This document shows positions 23,884 to 63,456 of a DNA stretch of 64,000 bases, one piece after another (position 1 is the first letter of the stretch; every line of letters begins with the position of its first letter). The notes beneath the pieces were generated by a model, which saw only the letters and a list, made by a program, of their open reading frames with translations, was not told where the DNA came from and did no database searches. The position numbers and the translations under genes are program-made. Origin of the DNA: Chondrilla cf. caribensis (taxonomy: Eukaryota > Porifera > Demospongiae > Chondrillida > Chondrillidae); the NCBI GenBank assembly GCA_964020155.1, contig OZ026562.1, forward strand, positions 1,415,001-1,479,000, read 5' to 3'.

Positions 23884-25818
23884 ATGATACTAAAGCAGGT
23901 TTTTTTGGCCACTACCTTACTGATAGGTGAGTTCTCTTCACAATATTGAAAGATACACTAATTTCTAAAACGTATGCACGTATATTTGTCCGTATTCTTT
24001 CCTGTTTGCGGGGAAAAGGTGGTGGTAGAACAGGTACTCGGCTACTGTAGGCTGCTGTCCTTTTGCAAATAAAACTGGTGTAGTAACTTTGAGAAATTTA
24101 CCTAGCCCTAACCCCAACACTTTTCATAAACTGCAAAAGGCACAGGTGTGCTGATTGCTGGTACTATTAGGTAAACAGGTGCTGTACACAAAAGGACCCA
24201 CAGATGTATAAAACGACTAGGAATCATCTACACTTCAACAAGCATCATCTGTGAAGCACGATACTGTACTGAATATAGTATGTGTACGTACATACGTGTG
24301 TATCTAAAAATCAATGCACAAAAGTTTTTGTGCCGATTGTACATTGTAGGTCAGTGTGCCAGTCAGGATACACCAACAGATATCTCGGTAGCTCTCAACG
24401 ACCATCAAGGAGCAGTCCTAGGATGGAGGAACCCCACGCCTGCATGCAATGGAGGAGAGATCACTCATTTTGAAACCGAACTACATCCGACCAACAACGA
24501 CTCATCGGTACTAGCAGAGACCATACCAGTCAACGATCCAGGCCTCCTTGGGTCGTATACTGTGGAAAACCTCATCCCATACACCAATTACACATTCAGA
24601 GTTCGGGTGAGGTGCGATGACAACAGCACCAGCAACTTTAGCCAGGATTTCATATTTCTAACAAATGAAGGCAGTAAGTAGAGCGCCATGTACATACGTA
24701 TGTACATAGGGAAACCACATGGTCACGTGAATACACTTGTTACTTGTTTGAAATCCTTGTAGAACCGGATTCCCCAAGTGCCACCACGAACTTCACTGCC
24801 ACTACAATCACGCTGTTCATCACTCCACCAGCTAATCCAAACGGCGTTGTTATAAATTACAGGATTGAGCTCACCGACAAGAGCAGTGTCACACGGATAA
24901 TAAACACAGGATCAGCTGACACGGAGTTTAATATTACGGATCTCAGTCCCTTCACGGTATACAACATTTCCCTCCAAGCGGAGAATGGAGCAATTGCAAG
25001 CTTGAGACTTAGCGACCCCTTTGAGTTGACTCTTCGTACAGCAGAAGCATGTATGTTGACATTATGAGTTGCGTGGTACACACTAGTGTTGGGATTATAA
25101 ATCGATTGTCATTTCAAATCTGATTATCATTGGTAGTGCAAGCAAATCCATCAATCACAGAAAGTAATTCAGTGGAAATGACACCATTCCCACTTTATCA
25201 CCCAAAATCTTCACTCCATGAGCTTGATTTTGTACACTACTTTAAGAGTACCTTAAAAGTGAACATGACTCTAGATAGTTCAGATTTCGTGTATTGGAGG
25301 AATACTCAGTCTACTTACTACTATGTGCTGATAATCAATTTGACAATTGCAGCCAATTTTCAACCTAGTACGCACACACAACACTACAAACACATACCAT
25401 TATACATACGGTTATACATGACATACACATGGATATTTGCACTGTGAGGAAAGTACCACACACATACAGTGAGTAGAGATTCTGTGTTAGCCCTAAAATA
25501 GTACGGAAACAGTTGGTATGGCAAACACCTGTGTGAGCAAAAAAGGTCCTAAAACTCATATGCAATTATCCACTCAAACTCCACATTTAACAAGAACTCT
25601 CAAATATGTACGTACATACGTATGTACATGAGCTAAAAAAGAATATGGAGTAAGAATATGGAGGGTTGCAAGTATGGATGCATATCCATATGTGCATACA
25701 CCGGATATGTACAGGCGTACAGTACACACATACAGTGAGTAGAGATTCTGTATTAGCCCTAAAATGGTACGGAAACACTTAGTAAGGCTAAATCTTGTGT
25801 GAGCAGTACCAAACGTAC

Positions 25819-25883
<65 letters not shown>

Positions 25884-25893
25884 ACACACACGT

Positions 25894-25971
<78 letters not shown>

Positions 25972-28900
25972 ACACACACAAAGGATGTACATACATACCA
26001 TGTAGTAGTCGAAATCACTTGCAGAGGATCAACACAGCTACTCAAAAATGCAAAACACTTGGACACTTACTATCATTACCCAGAAAATGTTGATTAATGG
26101 ATTGGTAACATGCCACCACAGTGATGTTGCTACGAGGGTGATTTGGATGTTGTATGGCTTCATACACCAAGGGACCACATACGTACGTACGTTCGTACAC
26201 GCAGTGAGCCTGTCTACCACACCTACAACATACTGTACAGTACACAAAATGTGTGTTTGTATACATGTACGTATGTTGCATGGCAAGTCAGTATAGCAAA
26301 AGGTGCCAAATTTTCAAAGAGCACAATTTCTATGTTCTTGACTGAATAGACTCACCTGTACATGTACACATACGCATTAAAAGCGAGTATTAAGTAGAAG
26401 TATATAAAATTACCGGGCTGCAAATTTCAAAGGGCAAATTAGTCAAAGGCTGAAAAGGATCGATTACAAGGAAGGGTTGAATTTGTACGTTTAATTCACT
26501 CAGTTTACAGAATTTCCTCAAACATTAGAGACAAATGGAATGCACAAGGCATAGTACATACATACAGCTATGTACTATACGTAGATATATACGTACATAC
26601 GTATACAGTATCTTCTATGCACATACATACACATGTACAGTATGTATATCCAGTGCCTACATACTGTATGTACGTTTGTACAGCATACTGTACAGTACAT
26701 CTAGGGTACACTGTACATACAATACATACACATACATACGTACATACACATACATACACATACATACCATACATACATATACATGCATACATACATATAC
26801 ATGCATACATACATATACATACAATACATACATACATACACATACATACATACACATATGCAGTATATCTGATGTATGAGTTGGTACATAATACAAAAGA
26901 ATGGAGCAGTTGGGATACTATTTACACACTAAATCTCTCCTTCAGCATCTTCACAGCCACTCATGGTACAGTTGAATGCAGCTGATGCTCCAAGTCCCAT
27001 GCAACTATCCATCGAGTGGACAGCCCCAACTTCACCCAATGGAGTCATACTCTTCTACCGTGTCACGTGGGATGCTATGACAGAGAACACCACGGACGAT
27101 ACACCCAGTCACATTATAACTGGTCTGACCCCCTTTACTAACTATACCATTACTGTGGCCGCTGTGAATGGAGCTGGGCTTGGGAACAGCTCAGAGAGTG
27201 TTGTTCTTCAAACGGCAGAGTCAAGTGAGTGAGGTACAGTACAGAGCCTCCTTATTAAGGACACGTTGGGACCAGCTAAATATGTCCACTGTAGAGAGGT
27301 TGTCCACTCTTCAGAGGTGAAAATGTATTAGTACTGTGAGGAAGTCTACTTTGGTGCCTCAAAAAGCGTCCTTTGCAGAGAGGTAGTTTTATGGTGTCCT
27401 TTATTCGAGTTGTCCTTTCATAGAGATTTACTTGAAACACAGATCTACCCCAAGCAGATGACCATAAGATATTATAGCGAACACATCTACAGGAAACGCA
27501 ATGCGCTGTATAACGAGCTTGTGCATATATACGTACTGCAAATATACATTTTGGTGCATATTGCACACAACCTGATATCCCGTGTGCTTCTGTTTTTCTC
27601 AAACAGTTCCAACGCCACCACTGAATCTCATTGGAGCTGCAATAAATTCATCTGCCATTCGTCTGCAATGGGACCCACCCACTATTTCCAATGGAATCAT
27701 CATCCAGTATGTAGTGCAGTACAGCGACGGGATAAATTCTGACACACTCAATGTGTCAGCACCACAAACGACAGTGGACGTCGAGGGACTTTCCTCCAAC
27801 ACCACCTACAACATTTCTGTATCTGCTGAAAACAGTGCTCATCAAAGTCCTCAATCTAACCAAATTACAGTCACAACATCAGGTAACCCACATATACAGC
27901 ACATACATACATGTATATATTACAGGCACAAATAAATCGATTCTCTACATGCATATTGTACATAGAGTTGTGTGGAAATTGTCCCATACACACTGTACGT
28001 GTGTACATACAGTATTCACATATGTCCACCTTACATATGTATGTATATGTTGCACCTCCAATACATACATATGTGGTAGTGGATAATATATGAAGTACAC
28101 ACTGTACATACGTATGTAATAGTATGACATATATAATGTGTTGCAGTGTGTACAGTACTAAATGTATGTGTACACAGTTGTGGTAGATTATACGTACGCA
28201 TGTACGTACATACATGGCTAACAGTGGTAATTTTAGTATACTTACGTACGTATGTACACTTATCACTTCTTTTGGATCCAGTAACTGATCCGGCCCCTCC
28301 TTCCGAACCGCTGAATCTCATGAGTTCTCCAATGCCCCTATCCGTTTCCCTAACATGGGACCTCCCCCTCCATACTGACAACCTCCTATACTACACCGTA
28401 CAATTTGAGCCGCCACCCAGCAATGATACTTTCAACACAACAGAGAGGAATTTCACTGTAACCGGTCTCGTCCCTGAAACAATGTACACCTTCACTGTCA
28501 CATCGATTGGAGTCAATGGGACCATAGGTGGAATGGCTCAAGTGACTGGAACCACCACAACACCAAGTAAGTGAATGTGGTGGACAGATAAACCCCGTAA
28601 GGGTCTGTAAATGCAAATGGGAGCTATCTACTGAATTGCTTATGCTATATTCTTGATTAAAACTGACTCCACTCCACAACTGCATACATACGTATGTATT
28701 TAACCCTTTACTATCACTACCACATGATGCTTGGAAACGTACTGACTCCCCTCCACCACTACATACGTACTTAACACTTTACTATCACTACCACACATGA
28801 TGCTTAGAACATACTCCCTTTACTATCACTACCACATATGATGCTTGTGCACGTACTGACTCCACTCCACCACTACATACTCCATCCTTTACCATCAACA

Positions 28901-31900
28901 GTGCTCATGATGCCCATGAATGTCAATGCCACTGCCACCTCGGCCACCACCATCAATGTAAAGTGGATGCAACCCTCCTTCATGAACACCATTGATGACT
29001 ACTTTATCTCTTGGGAGCCTTTCGGGTTACCTGATGGAGTGGTGCTTCAAGGAGGAATGGAAGAGATCCAGTGTGCTAGTGCCAACACACCCGATGCTGG
29101 GATGCCCAACTGTACCAATGTTATGGAGTTCAACATTACAGGACTCGAAGAGTTCATCAACTACAGGGTCATGGTGATAGCATCCAATGATGCTGGAAAC
29201 AGTACATCGGGAACAGACACTGCACTCACACTACCAGCAAGTGAGTGGTAGTCTATACTTACTGTGCATACACAATCATCATAAAAACACTACATTTCTG
29301 TCTCTACAGTACCTGATGGTGTTGTGCCGAACATCACCACTACAGAAATCACATACAACTCCATCAGCCTATACTGGGAGATGATACCATATCTCACCCG
29401 GAATGGACCCAACATTAGGTACATCATCACACTACAGGAGCAGGGATCTTCTGATCCGCCGAGGATAATCACGAGGGCAACAAATACTGCTTTCATAGGA
29501 AGCCTAACCTCACTCACCACCTACGAAATCTTCATCACTGCTAGCAATTCGGAGGGGAACGCAATGGTCATGTCACAAACTGTACAGTTCACAACATTGG
29601 CAAGACGTGAGTAGTGTACAACTACACAAATATGTACAGTACATATGCTGTAGAACTTGTACTAAGGGGAACTGCACTTATCCGGGGTTGTGATCAATGC
29701 GTCACATGACGTTCATCGTGTAATGCATGCATGCGCATGATGTACTGTACAGGACAGTAGGAATAGGGGCAACCACAGAGGCCCAAGCTGTCCCACCTTC
29801 CCCTAAACCATTATTCAGTACAGACTTCACTGGTGATAGTTAGCTAACCTCTATTAAAACCTATTAAAGTTATTCACTCTAATTTAGTCTTAAACACACC
29901 GAAAAACACACAAAAGCTGCATAAAAGTGCATAGCTGCACATCCCGTGTGAAAGGGACATAACTAGCTTGTGTCATAGGATGGTAATTTTGTTTTTGCTC
30001 CGTTGTTTGCTGTTGCTGATGTTGTTGGTGACAGGAAATTGGGATCAGTTAATGGAATGGGTGATGCATCCTTAATGACTTGATTGCAAGTGGGCTGTAT
30101 CGTAACTGCAAGGTATTATGAGCCACTTTTTTCCTTTGATCTACCTGTTCACCATGACACAAGTACGTACACATATATCACAGTACACATACATACGTAC
30201 ATATGTACATACGTATACTGTACATAGATATTGTGGGTCCATACTGCATGTACAGACACTTTCTTTGCCATCACACAGTTCCTGGCAGTGTATCCAACAT
30301 AGTAGTGTTACCAAGTGCAGATGCTATGGCAGCAAACATCAGCTGGGATGCCGCTCCACTATTCGATGCCAACACCGATATCTCGTATGTCGTAATCGTG
30401 TACGACACAAATGGTACTATAGTGTGGAGTGGAGCCACAACAGGCCTTGAAGTCATGGTAACTGGACTAGGTGAGCATCAATCCCCTGGACCGCATATTA
30501 CAGAGTACATGTGTCAAGTAGGGGTATACATACGTATATATACAGTGAATACTCGTTAATCCGCCACAATTTGTTTTCAAAGAATATGGTGGATTAACAA
30601 GTTTGGCAGATTAACTGGATAATCATTGGTACTGGGAAATTGTGGCAAATTAAAGGTTTGGCAGACAAAACAGTTGCTGATTAACAAGAATTTACTGTAT
30701 GTATATATAATATATATATATGTACACATACGTATATAATACTCAGTAAAGTAATTCTAAGTGCTATAGTTGTATTTAGGTAAATATATATGTTTCTGTA
30801 TGTAAATTGAAGGTATAGCATGTACACACTTACATACATACATATGTACTGTATGCACAAAGAGTACATTATTGGTATATGTATGTACACACTACACACA
30901 ATGTCATGATGGTCTATATACTTGTGTTCATAATGCAGCGCAATACATTGGGTACACTGTGACCATCATTGGAAGAACAAGTGGAGGGGACGGACCATCG
31001 GCCTCAATGAGTTTTTACACCAGGCAGGAAGGTTAGTACTGTCTATACCACACACACACTACACGACACTGCTTTACACAATCAACTCAGTGTCTTGCCT
31101 TCTTACACGAATCATACAGTGCCCGCTGCTACCGTTGGCAATATTCAAGGGTCGGTCAGTGACAACGGTCTAACTGTGACCTTTGACACCCTCACGGACC
31201 CAAATGATGCGAGGGGAAATGTTTCTTATATGGTTTGTTACACACTGGATGGTGAGACTCAGCCAACCTGCGTAACAACGGCATCCAGCCTAGTCACCAT
31301 CCCAGGTGTCCCGAGGGGCAGAGCGTACACGATAACGGTCACTCCGGAAACAATTGCTGGAGTTGGGACAGAAAGCCAGGCTACTTTTGTAGGTGAGTTC
31401 CCTCAGAGACATGCCCACAAACATGTCAAACATGTATGTATGTGTGTAGAGTACATTACAGCAATGTGGTCACCAGAATTGAAATAAAGAAGGGTACCTT
31501 TATGTATGTGTGGAACATTTTGAGGGGTATGAATAAAGCAGTCACACAACAACAATGGTGACAGCTATGTATAATAAACAGTGTGAAGTATAAACAATAT
31601 GTTATACACTACTCAACAGAAAACCATATTGATGTACATTAATCATTCGAAGAGAGATGCAGGGGGTATTTTGAGTCATGATGAAGGGTACTTTGGGTCT
31701 CAAGAAGGGTTCTGTACCCTTCAAAAATGACCTAGAGACCACACTGCATTACAGTGTGTACCATGAATGTTCTATCCACAGGTACGTATATGTAAATACG
31801 TACATAATGAGTACATACGTATAATACATACAGAGTCTTACAGACTCACACTCATATATGCATACACACACATACTGTTAATATAATGATACAGCAAATA

Positions 31901-32180
31901 TTAATGAACTACTGTAAATGTATGTATGCACACATGTATGCATACGTTTACGTATATACATACATACAGTATGTATACGTGTATATTATGTGTACATACA
32001 GTGCATACTGCATAATGTACAAACTATGAGATTGTTATATTTGTCCACATAGACGACAGGCCACCTCTGAACGACAGTGAACTGGCTCTGACGATTGTTC
32101 TCGGTGTCGTGGTGCCCGTAGTGGCAATCATTGTGATCCTGGTCATAGTGGTAGTCATCATTGTAAAGGCCTGTGGATGA
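23884..32180 (+). CDS. FN3-repeat type I membrane protein, gene C (diverged paralogue)
   Basis: Twelve exons: 23884-23926, 24350-24673, 24763-25050, 26946-27224, 27607-27882, 28282-28566, 28902-29240, 29310-29606, 30279-30470, 30939-31031, 31120-31392, 32053-32180; 2,817 bp, 938 aa, all introns phase 1. It has a signal peptide (MILKQVFLATTLLIG), nine FN3 domains (one more than A and B), then a transmembrane segment rich in V and I and the tail KACG. The second-to-last FN3 domain is split by an intron at the same place as in A and B. Most exons are clearly diverged, but exons 7 and 8 (28902-29606) are almost identical to exons 6 and 7 of A and B, which suggests gene conversion. The ligand is unknown; adhesion or recognition is only an inference. 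Confidence 0.83.
25084..25370. mobile_element. MITE-like element, hAT-type (copy 2)
   Basis: It begins TAGTGTTGGGATTATAAATC, a typical hAT-style end, and ends near GATAATCAATTTGACAATTG, whose reverse complement resembles the start. It lies in gene C intron 3. A further TAGTGTTGGG end is at 50146. Confidence 0.5.
25823..25980. repeat. (CA)n microsatellite in gene C intron 3
   Basis: About 155 bp of CA with TA and CG interruptions. Confidence 0.94.
26560..26870. repeat. (CATA)n / TACG-rich tract in gene C intron 3
   Basis: Low-complexity ACATACATACATATACATGC-type sequence, almost entirely alternating pyrimidine and purine. Confidence 0.8.
27240..27429. mobile_element. Degenerate pogo-like MITE in gene C intron 4
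   Basis: It reads TACAGAGCCTCCTTATTAAG at the start and has internal GTAGAGAGGTTGTCC and GCAGAGAGGTAG, similar to the CCTCTNTATAA elements in EPS15 introns. The right end is eroded. Confidence 0.4.
30541..30699. mobile_element. 159-bp pogo/Tigger-like MITE in gene C intron 9
   Basis: The left end TACAGTGAATACTCGTTAAT and the reverse-complemented right end TACAGTAAATTCTTGTTAAT differ at three of 20 positions and both begin TA. There is no ORF. A related end lies at 59101. Confidence 0.65.
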
Positions 32181-32803
32181 ACCTCATCGCAGCCCCAAAT
32201 GTACATAGTGCAATGAGCAAATACAGTAACAACAGCAGATATACACATCTTTAGTGACCAGTGTTGTAATATTACAATTTACATTAACCACGCAATCATA
32301 TTTTCTAGAGTGTATATATCAAAGTGTGTATGTACCAAATTGCACACATGTACATAGGTATGTGTACATTATTTTGTATTCAGAACATATTATATGTTTT
32401 ACATACATACTTATGGTGTATACACAGATTTTACATGTAGAAATATATGTATCGAACTATTCTTCACAATTGAAAGTGAGGCTACACTCACAGCGGTGCC
32501 CTTCAGAGTGAATGAAAAACCATCCCCATATTGAGATAGTGTGCATTTCTCATAGAATTGTATATGAACATGTGACAGTGTTTTCTGCATTGAGTTGACC
32601 ATATTACAGCTGACCAACACACACAAGGAATAGAGGGATAATACCCACCTACGTCCCTACCTATGTAACTGTTTGAAAGAGGTACGGTCGAACCTCTTTA
32701 TATCGCCCCTCGATATCACGACGATTGCTTTACAACAACGCATATCACAACTATAGATATACGTACATATTGTATGTGTGTCTGAGAGCACATTCGTTCA
32801 TAC
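32181..32803. other. Gap between gene C stop and the next SZT2 exon
   Basis: It should hold the gene C 3' UTR and the first part of the SZT2 intron. TACG/TACA tracts are common. CGAACCTCTTTATATCGCCC near 32690 is a fragment of a pogo-like end. No gene seen. Confidence 0.5.
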
Positions 32804-44558
<11,755 letters not shown>

Positions 44559-44801
44559 CTGGACGATGAAAAAAGACACGTGTTCACAGTGTTTTTATTG
44601 CTGCATTGAATGTATAGGAGCCTCACTTCTACGCCTGGCATTCTTAAAACGTAGCGATAAAGAATTTACCGTACACAATCATTGCTGAGAGTTAAGAAAA
44701 AGACGTGTACGCGAAGGGTTCGCTGCCATTTTTACCCTAGATATGTTATTACGCAATGCATGCATGTCTACAGGTTAGAGCAGACTCCCCCCGAAAGAAA
44801 T
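44559..44801. promoter_or_regulatory. Presumed bidirectional promoter, SZT2/EPS15
   Basis: Only 243 bp separate the proposed start codons of SZT2 (minus, 44558) and EPS15 (plus, 44802), so both 5' UTRs and core promoters must fit here or overlap the genes, unless an upstream non-coding exon exists. I see no TATA box. On the minus strand an acceptor-like CGTCCAG lies directly before the SZT2 ATG, so an extra upstream 5' exon is possible. Confidence 0.5.
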
Positions 44802-58824
<14,023 letters not shown>

Positions 58825-60258
58825 AGTTGAATCGTTATTGTCTTTTCTTTGTTAGAGTATATTATATCATTATTGAATGTCTACATACGTACATGTTATC
58901 AGTAGCAAGACTAATGTTGATATCATGTTGCTTCAATTGCTGTTTGATTGCATTGTATAATACTGTAATTAAAACCTGTTTGCTTCACAACTGATTGCAT
59001 GTGCTGACGTTCTTTCCCACATCACGCCAACCACACAATGACTATTATTATTTTCCATAAATACATAATATGAGGGGAGCTCAAGGCGGTGGTATCAGTG
59101 TACAGTGAATTCTTGATAAACCACTGCTTTATCTGACAAATTAACCTTTTCATTTGCATTCCCGGTACCAGTATTATACAAATACTATTGAATATCCATT
59201 GAATCTGCCTTTTTTGGAAAACGAATTGTGGTGAATTATGTAAACTGGGAGGTGCTTGATATTTTCCAATGTATGTATGGGGAGAGAACAGGGAAAGTAA
59301 CCCTAAGCATCTCTTGATGTACCTCATGGTAAGGGGGTGCCAAGCTTATACTTGGTCCAGACCTAGCTTTTGTCTCGATTTGTGTTGTTAAGTTGGATAT
59401 GGACACTGGGCAGCCAGTGGTGATCAACAACAAAATGTAAAATTACCTGCCCAATAACCAAGCGATTTATAACACCTCCACTGAAATGTACATGTATGTA
59501 TTGATATATGGACACTGGGGAGCTTGTGTGACCAGCCACAAAACATATGTTTTTGGACACCACTAGGTATATGTACCACCTCCAGGAGGGTGTACATGCA
59601 TCAGTATTAGTGCTATGATGCTTCACATGGACACCAGAGTGGCCGTTGTGACCAGCAATAAATTTGACTTTCTTTTGGTGGTCACCAAGAGGCCTATAGC
59701 ACACTCAGGATGGTGTGCATACATCCGAATTTGTGTTGATATGTTGGATATGGACACTATGGACTCCATGGTGACTAGCAACAAAACAGTAGAGCATAGG
59801 AGAAAAATGCTAAGCACCTCCCACCTTCTACCTCATGGGAGAGGGGGCGTGTCAACCTGATACTTGTCAGACCTAGCTGTGGACGTACACTGACCTATGA
59901 TTTTTTTATCAGGTAAGTCATGATGGTGCAATGCATGCGTGACTAGGGGCTCCCAACTAGTAAGAGTACACTACGTCAACTATTATATATTGGACTTAGA
60001 AAATTTATATATTATTATTATTATTATTTTATTATGGTTATAATAATGAAAAGGTGATATATACATCTGCAAGTGCATTAATGAAGGAGAAAAGAAAAAA
60101 TAAACTATCATTATTATTATTATACAAATTTAACAGAGATGACGACAATAAAGAAAGCAATAGCAATAATAAACAAACACACACAAAAATAAGAAAATGA
60201 AAATAATAACAATAATAAGGATCTAGTCACCGAGGTCTGGGCAGCACAGGGAGCCCAA

Positions 60259-60289
<31 letters not shown>

Positions 60290-60431
60290 GATCATATACA
60301 TCAAAAAGGGAATAAACTACACAACAAAACACTGTTTAATCATTCCAGCAGAACTTAGATTAAAATGCAAACTGTCAATAAATAGTGAGTCAACATTATT
60401 GGCCATGTGCATATTGGGATAAGAGGAGTTA
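58825..60431. other. Intergenic region between EPS15 and PET100
   Basis: The two genes converge here. Contents: a pogo-like end at 59101, a degenerate repeat of about 115 bp (59378-59860), ATT runs at about 60003-60040 and 60258-60290, and otherwise AT-rich sequence. No gene recognised. Confidence 0.55.
59378..59860. repeat. Degenerate tandem repeat, about 115-bp unit
   Basis: Four copies share a core of TGGATATGGACACTGG or similar, then GTGACCAGCAACAAA. A further copy of the core is near 62855-62890. Confidence 0.65.
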
Positions 60432-61175
<744 letters not shown>

Positions 61176-61232
61176 TTTGTTCACGTGTGCATGCACATGC
61201 AGCGTGTAACACGCGCGTAGGTCTTTCAGAAA
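61176..61232. promoter_or_regulatory. Presumed bidirectional promoter, PET100/TRIM-like
   Basis: The start codons of PET100 (minus) and the RING/B-box gene (plus) are only 57 bp apart. The spacer has several CpGs (ACACGCGCGTAG) and no TATA box. Both 5' UTRs must be very short or overlap. Confidence 0.5.
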
Positions 61233-63399
61233 ATGGCGGATAGTGAGCTAAAATGCTGCAATTGTCTCAACCCGTACCAACTAACTGGTACGCTATATAG
61301 TTGTGTCACTCCCGTATTAAGACGTACGCACCGATCTGCTTATTCCACGTTAATGTATTTTCCATCCCATTGAAGGGGAAAGGTCCAGAAAAATCGGGAA
61401 AAGGAATTCCAGGCTACCTATGCTGCTCCCATGTAGCCACACGTTTTGCTCCCAGTGCTTACCCAGATTTTCTCCACAGGCCACCACCTCTATCCAGTGT
61501 CCTCTGTGTAAGGTCAGTACCCACCTACACCTCAGAACGTGTGTGTATAATAAAGTCAACAATTCGAGCAGTAATTAGGAGAGATTGAAATAATTGAATC
61601 ATGGTTATTTTGCCTTCGACCTAGTAGCAGCTGTAGGTCTTTATGATTGAGTGTGGACGAGTAACGCGCACTGTTACCTCTAGGATAGTGGTGTTATTTT
61701 TAACCTTTAATCGGAGTCTTCTTCAGAAGGGACTGTAATCGTTGAACATCGTCAAGTACACCTGTCCTCCTCTGGGCCTTGTATATTTCGTTCAGTATGT
61801 ACTCTATTGAGTAGGAGACTGCATTCCTAAACAACTGTATTTTATGTAACCCTTCACTATTGTAAAATTACATCAAATCGAATCAAATCACATCAAAAAA
61901 ATAAATTGGATAAATTCAACCAAATTGCACCAAATCACTTTCTCGTGTGTCCTCATATTCCTCATCCTCTGTACAGAGTGTGTTGTCATTTGTCCCGGAT
62001 AAGGATGTACTGGAGCAGTTCCCTCCAAATGTCTACATGTTAGGACTGCTATATGCCCAGGAGTACAACCTTCTACAGTGAGTTGGGCTATTTAATTCAT
62101 AATATTAATCAATAATTAATTAATTAATTATTAATTCAGTAATTGATATATAATTAATTTATTGTAATGTAGCATGGTATATTTTTGTCATGTACAAAGG
62201 GAATGCCAAACAGTTTGACCCTTAATTAGTTATAATGGATAATTATTGTTTGTATTTATGTTTGTGTCAAACAAATCAATCAAGTGTTTACTTATTGATT
62301 TTTGACAACACTTGTTATGACGTGTACGTAAATATTTTGAGTCTTAAACACACACTTAGTTCCTTTTTACACTGTACACACATTCATACGTAAATCATTA
62401 ATTATTAGTCATTATCGAATTCTGATTAATTTGTTCATGTATGTGCGAACGGTATATGTCATGTACGAAAGCTAAGTGGAATTCAGCCTGCTGGGAGAAA
62501 TGAGAAAAGCGAAAAACCGGCAACTGCGGGACTCGAACCCAGGGTGTCTGACTAAAGCCGCCATAAACCACCGAGCCACGAAGCCACCACAGAAACCAGC
62601 CTCCACAATTCTCCTTTCATACTACACCGGTGGTACTGCTAACTGCAGTCTCACACCACCGAGACCATACATATGTCATGTACATATGTACATACGTCAC
62701 CCTTGTACGTAATTATACTCATGCATATCCATAAACAGTGTGTGTGGAGTATAGTTGAAGAACATGTAACCTTCTGAGGAAGAGTGGTTCAAGGGGTATG
62801 GAACACTTCCAGGGTGTGCATGTTAACATATGTTTGCTTGTATTAATATGACTCTCTTGGACACTGGGGAGGCCATTGCGACCAGATTCAACTATCCACA
62901 TTAGGAATCTGGTCAACGTGATCTTCTTTGGTGCTGAATAAGGCTCTCTAGACCTACGTACGTAGCTCTTAGAGGATTTGTGCTGTTTTCCTTCTCATCA
63001 TGCTGTGTAGGTTGCCATTCAGTAGCACGGCTGGTAAGGTATTGTACACCAAAGATGTTTGGTCCAATTTGGATCCCATTCCACCTTCCCCAAGACCACC
63101 TGATGAGTGTGAGTCACGTGACTGTGTGTGCATATCATGTGATACTCACATGACACTTTTGATATGTTTTACTTCCGTATGCAATCCAGTGAGTAAACCT
63201 TGCGAGAACTGTTGCACTCCTACTCATCAGAAGTGCAAGCAGTGTGCTGTGCCACTGTGCAAAGACTGCTTCCGTGTGGTATGTACGTGTGTGTGGTGTC
63301 TGGTGGACTCGGGATGTACATTGTATACATAATACCTACCTGTGTGCATACGTACAGGCACACACACACACATGCACACAAGCACACACACACACGCAC

Positions 63400-63456
<57 letters not shown>

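Larger units (their letters stand above)
8431..32803 (-). other. 24.4-kb SZT2 intron hosting three antisense genes
   Basis: The donor follows 8431's upstream exon at 32804 (AAG then GTATGA) and the acceptor precedes 8430 (CTGCAG). Both neighbouring exons are in phase 0 and encode consecutive parts of SZT2. Most other SZT2 introns in the window are roughly 0.1-2 kb, so this one is more than ten times longer. It holds the three plus-strand FN3 receptor genes, their flanks, several MITE-like elements and long CA arrays. No extra SZT2 exon was seen inside it. Confidence 0.82.

Noticed and set aside
62519..62588. Functional tRNA gene on the minus strand
   Set aside because: Anticodon stem does not form and A-box spacing is wrong; kept only as a tRNA-like element.
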